DNA of 64,000 nucleotides from Verrucomicrobiota bacterium (GTDB taxonomy: Bacteria; Verrucomicrobiota; Verrucomicrobiia; Limisphaerales; JADJPG01): assembly GCA_016713365.1 (NCBI GenBank), contig JADJPG010000002.1:62001-126000 (forward strand), in the 5' to 3' direction. Shown here in pieces: positions 16,013 through 22,857 of this stretch (position 1 is the stretch's first letter; every line of letters starts with the position of its first letter). Below the pieces are notes generated by a model that saw nothing but the letters and a program-made list of their open reading frames with translations, ran no database searches and was not told the origin of the DNA. The position numbers were made by a program, and so were the translations under genes.

Positions 16013-18604
16013 ATGAAGACCGACCCAATCTGCGGCATGACGGTGAACGAAGCGACGGCCCTGAGCGCAGTGCGCGAGGGCGAGACGTTTTACTTTTGCA
16101 GCGAGCATTGCCGGAAGAAGTTTCTGGCCCAAGCACCGTCGAAGGAGAGCAGCGGCGCCTCTTGCTGCGAAGGCAAGGCAAGGGCGCAAGGCGGCGGGAA
16201 CGATTGCTGCGGTGGAAAAGACAAGCACGAGCATCATTCTCACGCGGAGCACAGGCCCGGCACGGAGGAACATTCCTGCTGTGGCGGAAAGGCGGACCAC
16301 GCCGGGCACTCCCACGCCGATGCCCACGACCAATCTCATCATCACCACCACGGCGAGGCGGTGACGCCTTCCGCCGCCGCGAAGTATTTCTGCCCGATGT
16401 GTCCCGGCGTGGAGTCGGACAAGCCGGGCGCGTGTCCGAAATGCGGCATGGCGCTGGAACTGAACCCGGCGTGGAAGCCTGCGGCCAGGACGATTTACAC
16501 CTGCCCAATGCACCCGGAGGTCGAGCAGGACCATCCGGGCACTTGCCCCAAGTGCGGCATGGCGTTGGAGGCGAAAACCATCACCCCGGAAGTTGTCGAG
16601 GACGATTCCGAACTGCGCGACATGACGCGGCGCTTCTGGATCGGCACGGCGCTCACGCTCCCGGTGTTCATCGTGGCGATGGCGCATCTCGTTCCCGTGT
16701 GGAGTCACGCCGAATGGGTGAGCGGCGACGTGTCGCGTTGGGGACAGTTCCTTCTGAGCACGCCGGTCGTGTTGTGGGCGGGTTGGCCGTTCTTCGTGCG
16801 CGGCTGGCGTTCGCTCGTGAACCGCAGCCTGAATATGTTCACGCTCATCGCGCTCGGCGTCGGCGCGGCCTACGTCTTCAGCGCCGTGGCGATGCTGTTT
16901 CCGCAAACGTTCCCACCGGAGACCGGCCACACGGGCAAGCCACCTATTTACTTCGAGGCTGCCGCAGTCATCACCGTGCTGGTGCTGCTTGGTCAGGTGC
17001 TGGAACTGCGAGCACGAAGCAAGACCGGCAGTGCGATCCGGGCGCTGTTGAATCTCGCGCCGAAGACAGCCCGGATAGTGCAAGGCCACGAGGAAGTGGA
17101 CGTCCCCCTGGATTCCGTGCGTGTCGGGATACGCCTGCGCGTCCGTCCCGGCGAGAAGGTTCCGGTTGATGGCATCGTGTTGGAAGGCCGAACCGCCATC
17201 GACGAGTCGATGATCACCGGCGAGCCGCTGCCAGTGGAAAAAGTCGAGGGCGACCGCGTGACCGGGAGCACGCTGAACACGACCGGCAGCATCCTCATGC
17301 AAGCGGAGCGGGTCGGAAGCGAAACGGTTCTGGCCCGCATCGTCCATCTTGTCGGCGAGGCCCAGCGCAGTCGGGCGCCGATTCAGGCGCTGGCGGACAA
17401 GGTCGCCGGGTGGTTCGTGCCGGCGGTCCTCGTGATTGCCGCGTTGACCTTTGTCGCTTGGATGATGTTCGGACCGGAGCCTCGCCTCGCCTTCGCCATC
17501 ACCAACGCCGTGGCCGTGCTCATCATCGCCTGCCCGTGCGCGCTCGGTCTGGCCACGCCCATGAGCGTGATGGTCGGCGTCGGACGCGGCGCGCAAATGG
17601 GAGTGCTCATCCGCAACGCCGAAGCCATCGAGAAGCTCGCCCAACTCGACACGCTCGCCGTGGATAAAACGGGCACGCTCACCGAGGGCAAGCCAAAGCT
17701 CGCCCAAGCTTTGCCGGTGAACGCATTCTCCGAAACCGAACTCATCCGCCTCGCTGCGTCGCTTGAACAGAGCAGCGAGCATCCGCTGGCGCACGCTGTT
17801 GTCGTCGCGGCGCGTGACCGGAAACTTCCCCTCGAAGCTGCGAAGGATTTTCAATCCACGACCGCTGGCGGCGTGACCGGCGTGGTTGCGGGCCGTTGCG
17901 TGCTGGTTGGTAAGCCCGGCTTCCTCCGCGAGAACGGAATCACGGATACTGCCACACTCGAAGCTCTCGCCTCCCCGCACCAAGCCGAAGGCGCGACCGC
18001 CATCTTCGTGGCCATTGATGGCCGGGCTGCGGGAGTGTTGACGGTCGCCGACCCGGTGAAGTCCACCACGCCGCAGGCGCTCGCCGAACTGAGCGAACTC
18101 GGCATCAACGTCATCATGCTCACCGGCGACAATCCGCGCACCGCCGAGGCTGTCGCGCGCAAGCTCGGCATTGCCGACTTCCAGGCCGGCGTCACTCCGC
18201 ACGACAAGCATGAGAAGGTGAAGTCACTCAAGGCGACAGGCCGCATTGTCGGCATGGCCGGTGACGGCATCAACGACGCACCGGCCCTTGCCGCCGCCGA
18301 CGTAGGCGTGGCGATGGGCACGGGCACGGACATCGCGATGGAGAGCGCTGGTGTGACTCTGGTGAAAGGCGACCTTCGAGGCTTCGTGCGTGCCATTCAC
18401 CTGGGCCGCGCCATGATGCGGAACATCCGGCAAAACCTTTTCTTCGCGTTCGTCTATAACGCGCTCGGCATTCCGGTCGCGGCGGGTGTGCTCTATCCGT
18501 TCTTCGGCGCGCTGCTCAGTCCCATCATCGCCGGCGCGGCGATGAGTCTGAGTTCCGTTTCCGTCATCGCCAACGCGCTGCGGCTCCGGCGAGCGCGCGT
18601 CTGA
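16013..18604 (+). CDS. copA: Cu(I)-translocating P1B-1 ATPase with N-terminal YHS and two heavy-metal-binding domains
   Basis: 863 residues. The N-terminus is a YHS-type module (C7, C29, C33), followed by a linker with repeated CCGGK and His-rich clusters (residues 50-115). Two heavy-metal-binding domains follow (YFCPMCPGV...CPKCGM near 125-146; YTCPMHPEV...CPKCGM near 162-183). The ATPase core has the metal-site CPC (507-509), phosphorylation motif DKTGT (D551), the SSEHPLAHA nucleotide-site motif and GDGINDAP (750-757). TM7/TM8 carry YNALGIPVAAG and MSLSSVSVIANALRL, whose N/Y and M/S/S residues are those of Cu(I) P1B-1 pumps. It exports cytoplasmic Cu(I) across the inner membrane. The large N-terminal metal-binding apron is unusual in length. 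No MXCXXC HMA domain is present. Confidence 0.93.
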   Translation: MKTDPICGMTVNEATALSAVREGETFYFCSEHCRKKFLAQAPSKESSGASCCEGKARAQGGGNDCCGGKDKHEHHSHAEHRPGTEEHSCCGGKADHAGHSHADAHDQSHHHHHGEAVTPSAAAKYFCPMCPGVESDKPGACPKCGMALELNPAWKPAARTIYTCPMHPEVEQDHPGTCPKCGMALEAKTITPEVVEDDSELRDMTRRFWIGTALTLPVFIVAMAHLVPVWSHAEWVSGDVSRWGQFLLSTPVVLWAGWPFFVRGWRSLVNRSLNMFTLIALGVGAAYVFSAVAMLFPQTFPPETGHTGKPPIYFEAAAVITVLVLLGQVLELRARSKTGSAIRALLNLAPKTARIVQGHEEVDVPLDSVRVGIRLRVRPGEKVPVDGIVLEGRTAIDESMITGEPLPVEKVEGDRVTGSTLNTTGSILMQAERVGSETVLARIVHLVGEAQRSRAPIQALADKVAGWFVPAVLVIAALTFVAWMMFGPEPRLAFAITNAVAVLIIACPCALGLATPMSVMVGVGRGAQMGVLIRNAEAIEKLAQLDTLAVDKTGTLTEGKPKLAQALPVNAFSETELIRLAASLEQSSEHPLAHAVVVAARDRKLPLEAAKDFQSTTAGGVTGVVAGRCVLVGKPGFLRENGITDTATLEALASPHQAEGATAIFVAIDGRAAGVLTVADPVKSTTPQALAELSELGINVIMLTGDNPRTAEAVARKLGIADFQAGVTPHDKHEKVKSLKATGRIVGMAGDGINDAPALAAADVGVAMGTGTDIAMESAGVTLVKGDLRGFVRAIHLGRAMMRNIRQNLFFAFVYNALGIPVAAGVLYPFFGALLSPIIAGAAMSLSSVSVIANALRLRRARV

Positions 18605-18775
18605 AGAAAATCTGGGACTCGATTCCATGACCCCTTGTCAACGTCGTGTAGTCGGCATTTGTTCGTGGCAAACGAGGATGAGTCGAAGCCAATTTCTGCA
18701 CGCACATGCTTCAAGGGTTACTCGTGGGCGCGGCGTATTCAGGAACAGACGGTGGGCATAGCTCATCATCCAAGA

Positions 18776-18801
18776 TCAACAAACAAAACGAAAGACACAC
18801 T
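18776..18801 (+). promoter_or_regulatory. shared translation leader, copy B
   Basis: The bases just before ATG 18802 (AACAAACAAAACGAAAG, then ACACACT) closely match those before ATG 19464 and, more loosely, those before the oxidase start at 2132. They include the probable ribosome binding site GAAAG. Confidence 0.4.
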
Positions 18802-19266
18802 ATGCAAAGCATCCTGAAATATACGACTCGAACACTCATGGTCAGCGCCGCCGTCATCGCGCTGGCGTCAACGATGCCATATTCCGCTCGCGGAGCGGAA
18901 CAGATGAAAGGCGCACAACACCTCCTGCACCTCCAAAACCTCAAGACCGTCGGAGACGTTGAAGCACTGAAACCAGACGACACTTTTGCGATGGCGTGCG
19001 GCAAGTGCAAAACCATCTTCGTGACGAAAGTCATCAACACGGCCAAGGGAGCGGAAGTTCTTGCGGCTGGCGGCAAACCGACGCAAGTCATCGGGACACA
19101 CGCCTGCGCCGGCTGCAACTCGACCATCGAAGTTACAGGGCATGGCAAGGGGAAGGAAATGGTCCTCAAGCACTCCTGCAAGGCGTGCGGCGATGACTCG
19201 GCCTTCTGCTGCGCGACCAAGCCTGGCAGCGCCGCGACGAAAGGAATGGAGAAGGGAAAAAAGTAA
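18802..19266 (+). CDS. secreted Cys-rich protein, four CxxC-type pairs, unknown function
   Basis: 154 residues from ATG 18802, with a GAAAG site ahead; the frame is open further upstream but lacks a good start. A signal peptide ends PYSARGAEQ. The mature part has ACGKCKTIF, HACAGCNSTIE, HSCKACGDDSAFCC: three CxxC pairs plus a CC, a zinc-ribbon-like arrangement expected to bind metal. It ends in a Lys/Gly-rich tail. Neighbours are the Cu-ATPase and other small secreted genes. A periplasmic metal buffer is plausible, but no family was recognised. Confidence 0.6.
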   Translation: MQSILKYTTRTLMVSAAVIALASTMPYSARGAEQMKGAQHLLHLQNLKTVGDVEALKPDDTFAMACGKCKTIFVTKVINTAKGAEVLAAGGKPTQVIGTHACAGCNSTIEVTGHGKGKEMVLKHSCKACGDDSAFCCATKPGSAATKGMEKGKK

Positions 19267-19279
19267 GCCGCGCCTGGCA

Positions 19280-19320
19280 CCGAAGCGGTGAGTGACTCCC
19301 CACCGCCGCTTCGGTTTCCT
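19280..19320 (+). terminator. probable intrinsic terminator
   Basis: CCGAAGCGG (19280-19288) pairs with CCGCTTCGG (19306-19314), followed by TTTCCTTCT. It lies 14 bp after the stop of the Cys-rich protein gene. The T tract is interrupted, so strength is uncertain. Confidence 0.55.
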
Positions 19321-19439
19321 TCTCCCCTCGCCAGCAAGCGACATCAAAATCGGGTGAGGTTCCGACAAATGAAGCTCTAGGTAACGACAGGAGATCAGGC
19401 GTAGCAAGGGATGAACGCGAGACGTTCGTGAACAACAAA

Positions 19440-19463
19440 GCAACAAACGAAGAAAGGCACACT
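19440..19463 (+). promoter_or_regulatory. shared translation leader, copy C
   Basis: ACAACAAACGAAGAAAGG then CACACT precedes ATG 19464 and matches the leader at 18776 almost base for base, despite different coding sequences downstream. Confidence 0.4.
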
Positions 19464-19670
19464 ATGAAAATCAATCGCATCAATACATTGGCGACCGAAC
19501 CCATGCCGAACTCGTTCGGCACCGCGAACGCGGTGTTGTTGGTCGAAGCCCACAAGCCCATCGCGACCGTCCGCTTCGCAGGTCCAACGCCAACCGGAGG
19601 GCAGCGACCCAAAATGCTCCCGCACAGCGACAGGCGTGCTGCGCTTAATCGAAGCACAAACCAAAACTGA
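19464..19670 (+). CDS. small hypothetical protein
   Basis: 68 residues from ATG 19464 (GAAAGG site 8 bp ahead). It has no signal peptide or Cys; a central VLLVEAHKPIATVRFAG is followed by a Pro/Gly/Arg-rich tail. No family recognised. The strongest support is its leader, shared with the gene at 18802. Confidence 0.35.
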   Translation: MKINRINTLATEPMPNSFGTANAVLLVEAHKPIATVRFAGPTPTGGQRPKMLPHSDRRAALNRSTNQN

Positions 19671-19714
19671 ACAATGGCGGCGAGTTAATTCGCTGCCGCA
19701 ACCGAGAACTGAAC

Positions 19715-20179
19715 ATGGAAACGAAAAACAGACTGTATCTGCTCGCGGTGGGTGCCGCAGCACTGTCCTTGAACATCTCGACGGGTTTCGGGCAAGTATT
19801 CAGCCCTGCCGACGCCGGGAACAATCGCGCCATCGCGGCCAGCCCGCGCGCGAAGGAAGCCTTCCCCTGGCTGACTCGCACTCCACTGAACCACACGGAA
19901 GCCTGCTGCAAAGAGACGACCGAGAACGCCGCGCTTGCCGCAGTGAAGAAGAACCGGGCGCTCGCCTCCAGCCCGCGCATGTTGGAGCAATTCCCGGAAC
20001 TGTCCCGGTCAGCAGCGCCAAACGAGGCTCCGATGTTCAACATCGCGCCCCTCGCGGAGAAGAACACCGCGATCCTGTCCAGTCCGAGGATGCGCGAGCT
20101 ATATCCCGCGTTGTTACGCGGAGCGGCTCCTGGCACGGCCAAGGGCGGAGCCTCCAAACTGATGGAGCCGCGCAAGTGA
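19715..20179 (+). CDS. secreted protein with three SPR repeats, unknown function
   Basis: 154 residues with a signal peptide ending STGFGQVF. Three internal repeats of about 18-20 residues are clear: NRAIAASPRAKEAFPWLTR, NRALASSPRMLEQFPELSR and NTAILSSPRMRELYPALLR (consensus N-x-A-I/L-x-S-S-P-R-x-x-E-x-[FY]-P-x-L-x-R). A CC pair lies between repeats 1 and 2. It is followed 16 bp later by the 20196 gene. I do not recognise the family; the repeat looks like a short helical binding motif. Confidence 0.55.
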   Translation: METKNRLYLLAVGAAALSLNISTGFGQVFSPADAGNNRAIAASPRAKEAFPWLTRTPLNHTEACCKETTENAALAAVKKNRALASSPRMLEQFPELSRSAAPNEAPMFNIAPLAEKNTAILSSPRMRELYPALLRGAAPGTAKGGASKLMEPRK

Positions 20180-20195
20180 ACCTCTGAGGTTGAGT

Positions 20196-20540
20196 ATGAA
20201 AACCCAACTTGCTCTCATCGCCCTCGCGGCGGGCGCGCTGCTCGCCGCGACTCCGGAGGCCGGCGCGCTTCCGCCCACCGCTTACTTAGAAACAGGCGTG
20301 GTCACGACGATTGATTGCGCCTCCCGTTCCATCTCGATCCAGCCGAAGCCCGGAGCTGGGGCGAAGACATTCGTCTGGAACGACAGCACGCAGTTCTCCC
20401 ATCGAGGCGGTTGCGCCCAGGCTAGAATCGAGCAGGGGCAAAGCGTGCGTGTGTATTATCGCAGGGAATACGGTGGGAACGTCTTGCCCGAAGTTTCTGC
20501 CAAGAGCGTACCTTCCGAATGTCACACAGCCAGCAAGTGA
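20196..20540 (+). CDS. small secreted protein, OB-like, unknown function
   Basis: 114 residues from ATG 20196, preceded by GAGG. A signal peptide ends PEAGALPP. The mature part (VVTTIDCASRSISIQPKPG, FVWNDSTQFSHRGGCAQARI, GQSVRVYYRREYGG) alternates short strands, like the small OB-fold-type periplasmic copper-binding proteins, but no Met/His motif of CusF is present. It contains three Cys. The last four bases (GTGA) overlap the next start, placing it at the head of a coupled trio. Confidence 0.5.
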   Translation: MKTQLALIALAAGALLAATPEAGALPPTAYLETGVVTTIDCASRSISIQPKPGAGAKTFVWNDSTQFSHRGGCAQARIEQGQSVRVYYRREYGGNVLPEVSAKSVPSECHTASK

Positions 20541-20653
20541 GGTCGGCGGTGAAACCATCTGTTCACCGTGCCACAGTTCCGGTGGTCCTGACCGCCTCAG
20601 CCATTGCGGGCGTGGCGTTGCTGACAGGTTGCGCGGGAAGGGAAACTGTATGA
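20537..20653 (+). CDS. 38-residue lipoprotein, minimal (entericidin-sized)
   Basis: GTG 20537 overlaps the upstream stop (GTGA). The product is a basic start, a hydrophobic stretch (VPVVLTASAIAGVALLTGC) with a good lipobox, and only CAGRETV after it. Its TGA (20651-20653) overlaps the ATG of the next gene. A mature lipopeptide this short is entericidin-like in size. Alternatively, a lost frame could once have joined this lipoprotein signal to the Cys-rich domain that follows. Confidence 0.45.
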   Translation: MRSAVKPSVHRATVPVVLTASAIAGVALLTGCAGRETV

Positions 20654-20886
20654 GCCAATTCGACGCCAGCAACGCGGACTGCGAATACGTCCAGTGCGCG
20701 GTCTGCGAAAAAGCAATCACGGGCGGCAAATGGTTTGCCCGTATCAAGCACGGCGAGTGGATGGTCGCGCTCTGCTGCCCCCTTTGCACCGAAGCTTTTG
20801 AGTCCAAACCGCGCGCCTATGTGCGGCGGATCGAAACCCTTCAGTTCATGCGGGACACACAATCGCAGTCGCCGCTGAACGAGTGA
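20650..20886 (+). CDS. Cys-rich YHS/TRASH-like small protein
   Basis: 78 residues from ATG 20650 (ATGA overlap). It reads CEYVQCAVCEKAI, then WFARIKHGEWMVALCCPLC and TEAFESKPRAYVRRIE. The CxxC...CCxxC plus terminal helix is the same plan as the 12551 and 14693 proteins, but without its own signal peptide. It would therefore be cytoplasmic unless fused to the lipoprotein signal encoded just upstream. A likely metal-binding module; function inferred. Confidence 0.55.
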   Translation: MSQFDASNADCEYVQCAVCEKAITGGKWFARIKHGEWMVALCCPLCTEAFESKPRAYVRRIETLQFMRDTQSQSPLNE

Positions 20887-20919
20887 AATTCCGACTGCCC
20901 AAGCGAAATGGAAACGAAC

Positions 20920-21135
20920 ATGAACTCATTCACCAGCAAAACGATCTGACTCGGCACGCTGCTTACAGCGGCGTTGCTCGCGGGTTACGCCTCAAGCGGC
21001 GTACGAGGCGCCGAAGAACAAAGGTCTATTCAGCTTCATCATGTCGCGAACACAGACGAGGAGGTGAATCTGAACAAACAGCAAGATTTGCTGAATCAAT
21101 TCAGCAGCGCGGATTCATCCAATCGCATAGCGGCT
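20920..21135 (+). pseudogene. remnant of a secreted protein gene with TGA in its signal peptide, cut off near the integrase
   Basis: ATG 20920 reads MNSFTSKTI, then TGA 20947-20949, then in the same frame LGTLLTAALLAGYASSGVRG and AEEQRSIQLHHVANTDEE, NLNKQQDLLNQFSSAD. This is a convincing signal peptide and mature start interrupted by one stop codon (CGA or TGG expected). Beyond about 21130 the frame runs only through sequence antisense to the integrase, so the gene is probably truncated there. It is the last island gene before the recombinase. Confidence 0.5.
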
Positions 21136-21259
21136 TCAAATGGCTTTGAAAGCACTTACTTGGTCCATCCGCTGGATTCTAGCATTAAGCTCGCCGAATG
21201 TAGCTTCAGTAATCCGCGCGATAAATTCCTCCCGCAGCGATTGCAAGTCGCTCAGTTCT

Positions 21260-22624
21260 TCACTGAATACCTCCCGCCGCATCGCTTGCTTGGCGTAGTC
21301 GAGAAACCTCGCCAGCGGCACAATTTGAACCTTCTCGTTGAGTTGCCCCCAAAATTACTTCTAGTGGATTCTTGGACGCCCACCAGGGGTAGCTGTATTT
21401 CGTTTTCGCCTGTGCGATAGCTTTCTTCGCATCCGCACCATTTACAAGAGAGAATTCCTCTTGAGCGTTGGCCTGCGCTGTTGGCATTGCGGTAATCTTC
21501 GTTTCAGGAGTCTCAGCGAATACAACCTTTTGCGCCATATTGGTTGAATGTTGGTCGCGCAAGTGACCGTAAGTTTTCATCGCCAACGCGCCGCCGTCCT
21601 TGTGGCCGAGCCATCGAGAAACAGTTGGGATGTCCACGCCGGACTCTATACAACGCGTCGCGAAAAGGTGACGCAAATCATGGTGAGTGAAACGCGCGAT
21701 TCCTAACTTCTTGCACGCTGTATTGATGGCACCCTGGCATTCCTGCACACGCATCAGCGGGTTGGTCTGAAAATCCCCTTCATCTCGTTCGCTTCGGATG
21801 CGTTCTAGCAAGCGGCGCATATCGGGAATCATCGGGATGCGACGAATCTCCCAGTTCTTTGTGCCAGTAACCGGATCGCCCTGGACTGTGATTTCGCCTT
21901 TCTCGAAGTCGCAATGATGACCGAAAACGCGAGCCGCTTCGCCCTTGCGAAAGCCGCCATAGGCGAGAAACTCCACCAAGTCACCGCACTTCCTACCCCA
22001 CCCACCATCGGCTTTGCGGATGGTGGCCACCAGCTCGACGAATTGATCCTGGCTTGGAAGGTGCAGTTGCTTTTGCCGAACCTTCTTCCTCTTGATGAGA
22101 ACCGCTGGATTGTCGTACCGCGCTCCTGCTTCGATGGCAATATCCAGCACCAGCTTGAGCGTGCCGATGGTGTTGTTAAACGCCGACGGGCTGGCCTTCT
22201 CTCCGAAGCGAGCCGCCCAAGTGAGACAATCTGATTTGGAAATTTTGGCCGCATCAATTTGCTCCAGATCAACCCAAGATTTTAGCAGGGCGGTTATGCG
22301 TTCCTCCCGATAGGTCTTACTTCGTTCTTTGAGTGAATGATCACCCTTGAGCCGCTCGCGGTAGGTCTGCAACGCATCGCCAAAATTCATTTTCCCTCGC
22401 GCGACGGCTTGATGCGCGGCAGCGCGCTGCCGCTCCTCTTTGTGGAAATCTCCGAGACGCAATTTGGCGACACTGATCCTGTCTGTTTTGAGAGATTTCC
22501 AAATCAGCTTGCCGCGCACCCGGATTCGCGCATAGTAGTTGCCTGATTGAACGTTGCGAACGAGGTTCGCAACGGGCGTTTTCTGCCAGAGCGATTCGAT
22601 CTTTTCGGATGAATTGGCGTTCAT
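21260..22624 (-). CDS. tyrosine recombinase / site-specific integrase
   Basis: 454 residues from ATG 22624; the frame is open upstream but starts poorly. An N-terminal SAM-like core-binding domain (about 75-170) is followed by the catalytic domain with R226 (GGFRKGEAARV), H315/R318 (HHDLRHLFATR), H341 (WLGHKDGG) and Y352 (MKTYGHLRDQH), so all five key residues are present. About 100 residues follow the Tyr, and the last part (REGSNCAAGEVSRLRQASDA) looks out of frame. Removing one base near 21351 would continue FWGQLNEKVQIVPLARFLDY to a stop at 21136. The gene lies 83 bp from tRNA-Ser on the opposite strand, marking it as the likely integrase of the metal island. Confidence 0.88.
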   Translation of the reverse strand: MNANSSEKIESLWQKTPVANLVRNVQSGNYYARIRVRGKLIWKSLKTDRISVAKLRLGDFHKEERQRAAAHQAVARGKMNFGDALQTYRERLKGDHSLKERSKTYREERITALLKSWVDLEQIDAAKISKSDCLTWAARFGEKASPSAFNNTIGTLKLVLDIAIEAGARYDNPAVLIKRKKVRQKQLHLPSQDQFVELVATIRKADGGWGRKCGDLVEFLAYGGFRKGEAARVFGHHCDFEKGEITVQGDPVTGTKNWEIRRIPMIPDMRRLLERIRSERDEGDFQTNPLMRVQECQGAINTACKKLGIARFTHHDLRHLFATRCIESGVDIPTVSRWLGHKDGGALAMKTYGHLRDQHSTNMAQKVVFAETPETKITAMPTAQANAQEEFSLVNGADAKKAIAQAKTKYSYPWWASKNPLEVILGATQREGSNCAAGEVSRLRQASDAAGGIQ

Positions 22625-22707
22625 GCGAATAGTATAGAATCGCAGTATAGAAAATGCAAATTGCGCAGCCGGTAAAAAGCGCAATTACCAAATAAATCGA
22701 GCTTTGT

Positions 22708-22797
22708 GGAAGGGTGGCTGAGTGGTTGAAGGCACCTGACTCGAAATCAGGCGTGCGGGTAACCGTACCGGGGGTTCAAATCCCTCCCCTTCCGCCA
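22708..22797 (+). tRNA. tRNA-Ser (anticodon CGA), CCA encoded
   Basis: The acceptor stem GGAAGGG pairs with CCCTTCC before G-CCA. The D arm is GCTGAGTGGTTGAAGGC, and the anticodon stem-loop CCTGA-CTCGAAA-TCAGG gives anticodon CGA. A long class II variable arm (GTGCGGGTAACCGTACC) and T loop TTCAAAT follow. Length 90 including CCA. It borders the integrase, so it is a candidate attachment site, but the island lies on its 5' side. Confidence 0.95.
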
Positions 22798-22857
22798 ATC
22801 GATGCTTGAGGCTAATTCCATTCTGCCCAACTCCCCGCCGGTGGCTGCGCAACTTTC

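Noticed and set aside
20883..21149. Plus-strand ORF overlapping the stop of the CCxxC gene by ATGA-like spacing
   Set aside because: Arg/Ser/His-rich composition; the competing frame carries a recognisable signal peptide, so this one is a shadow.
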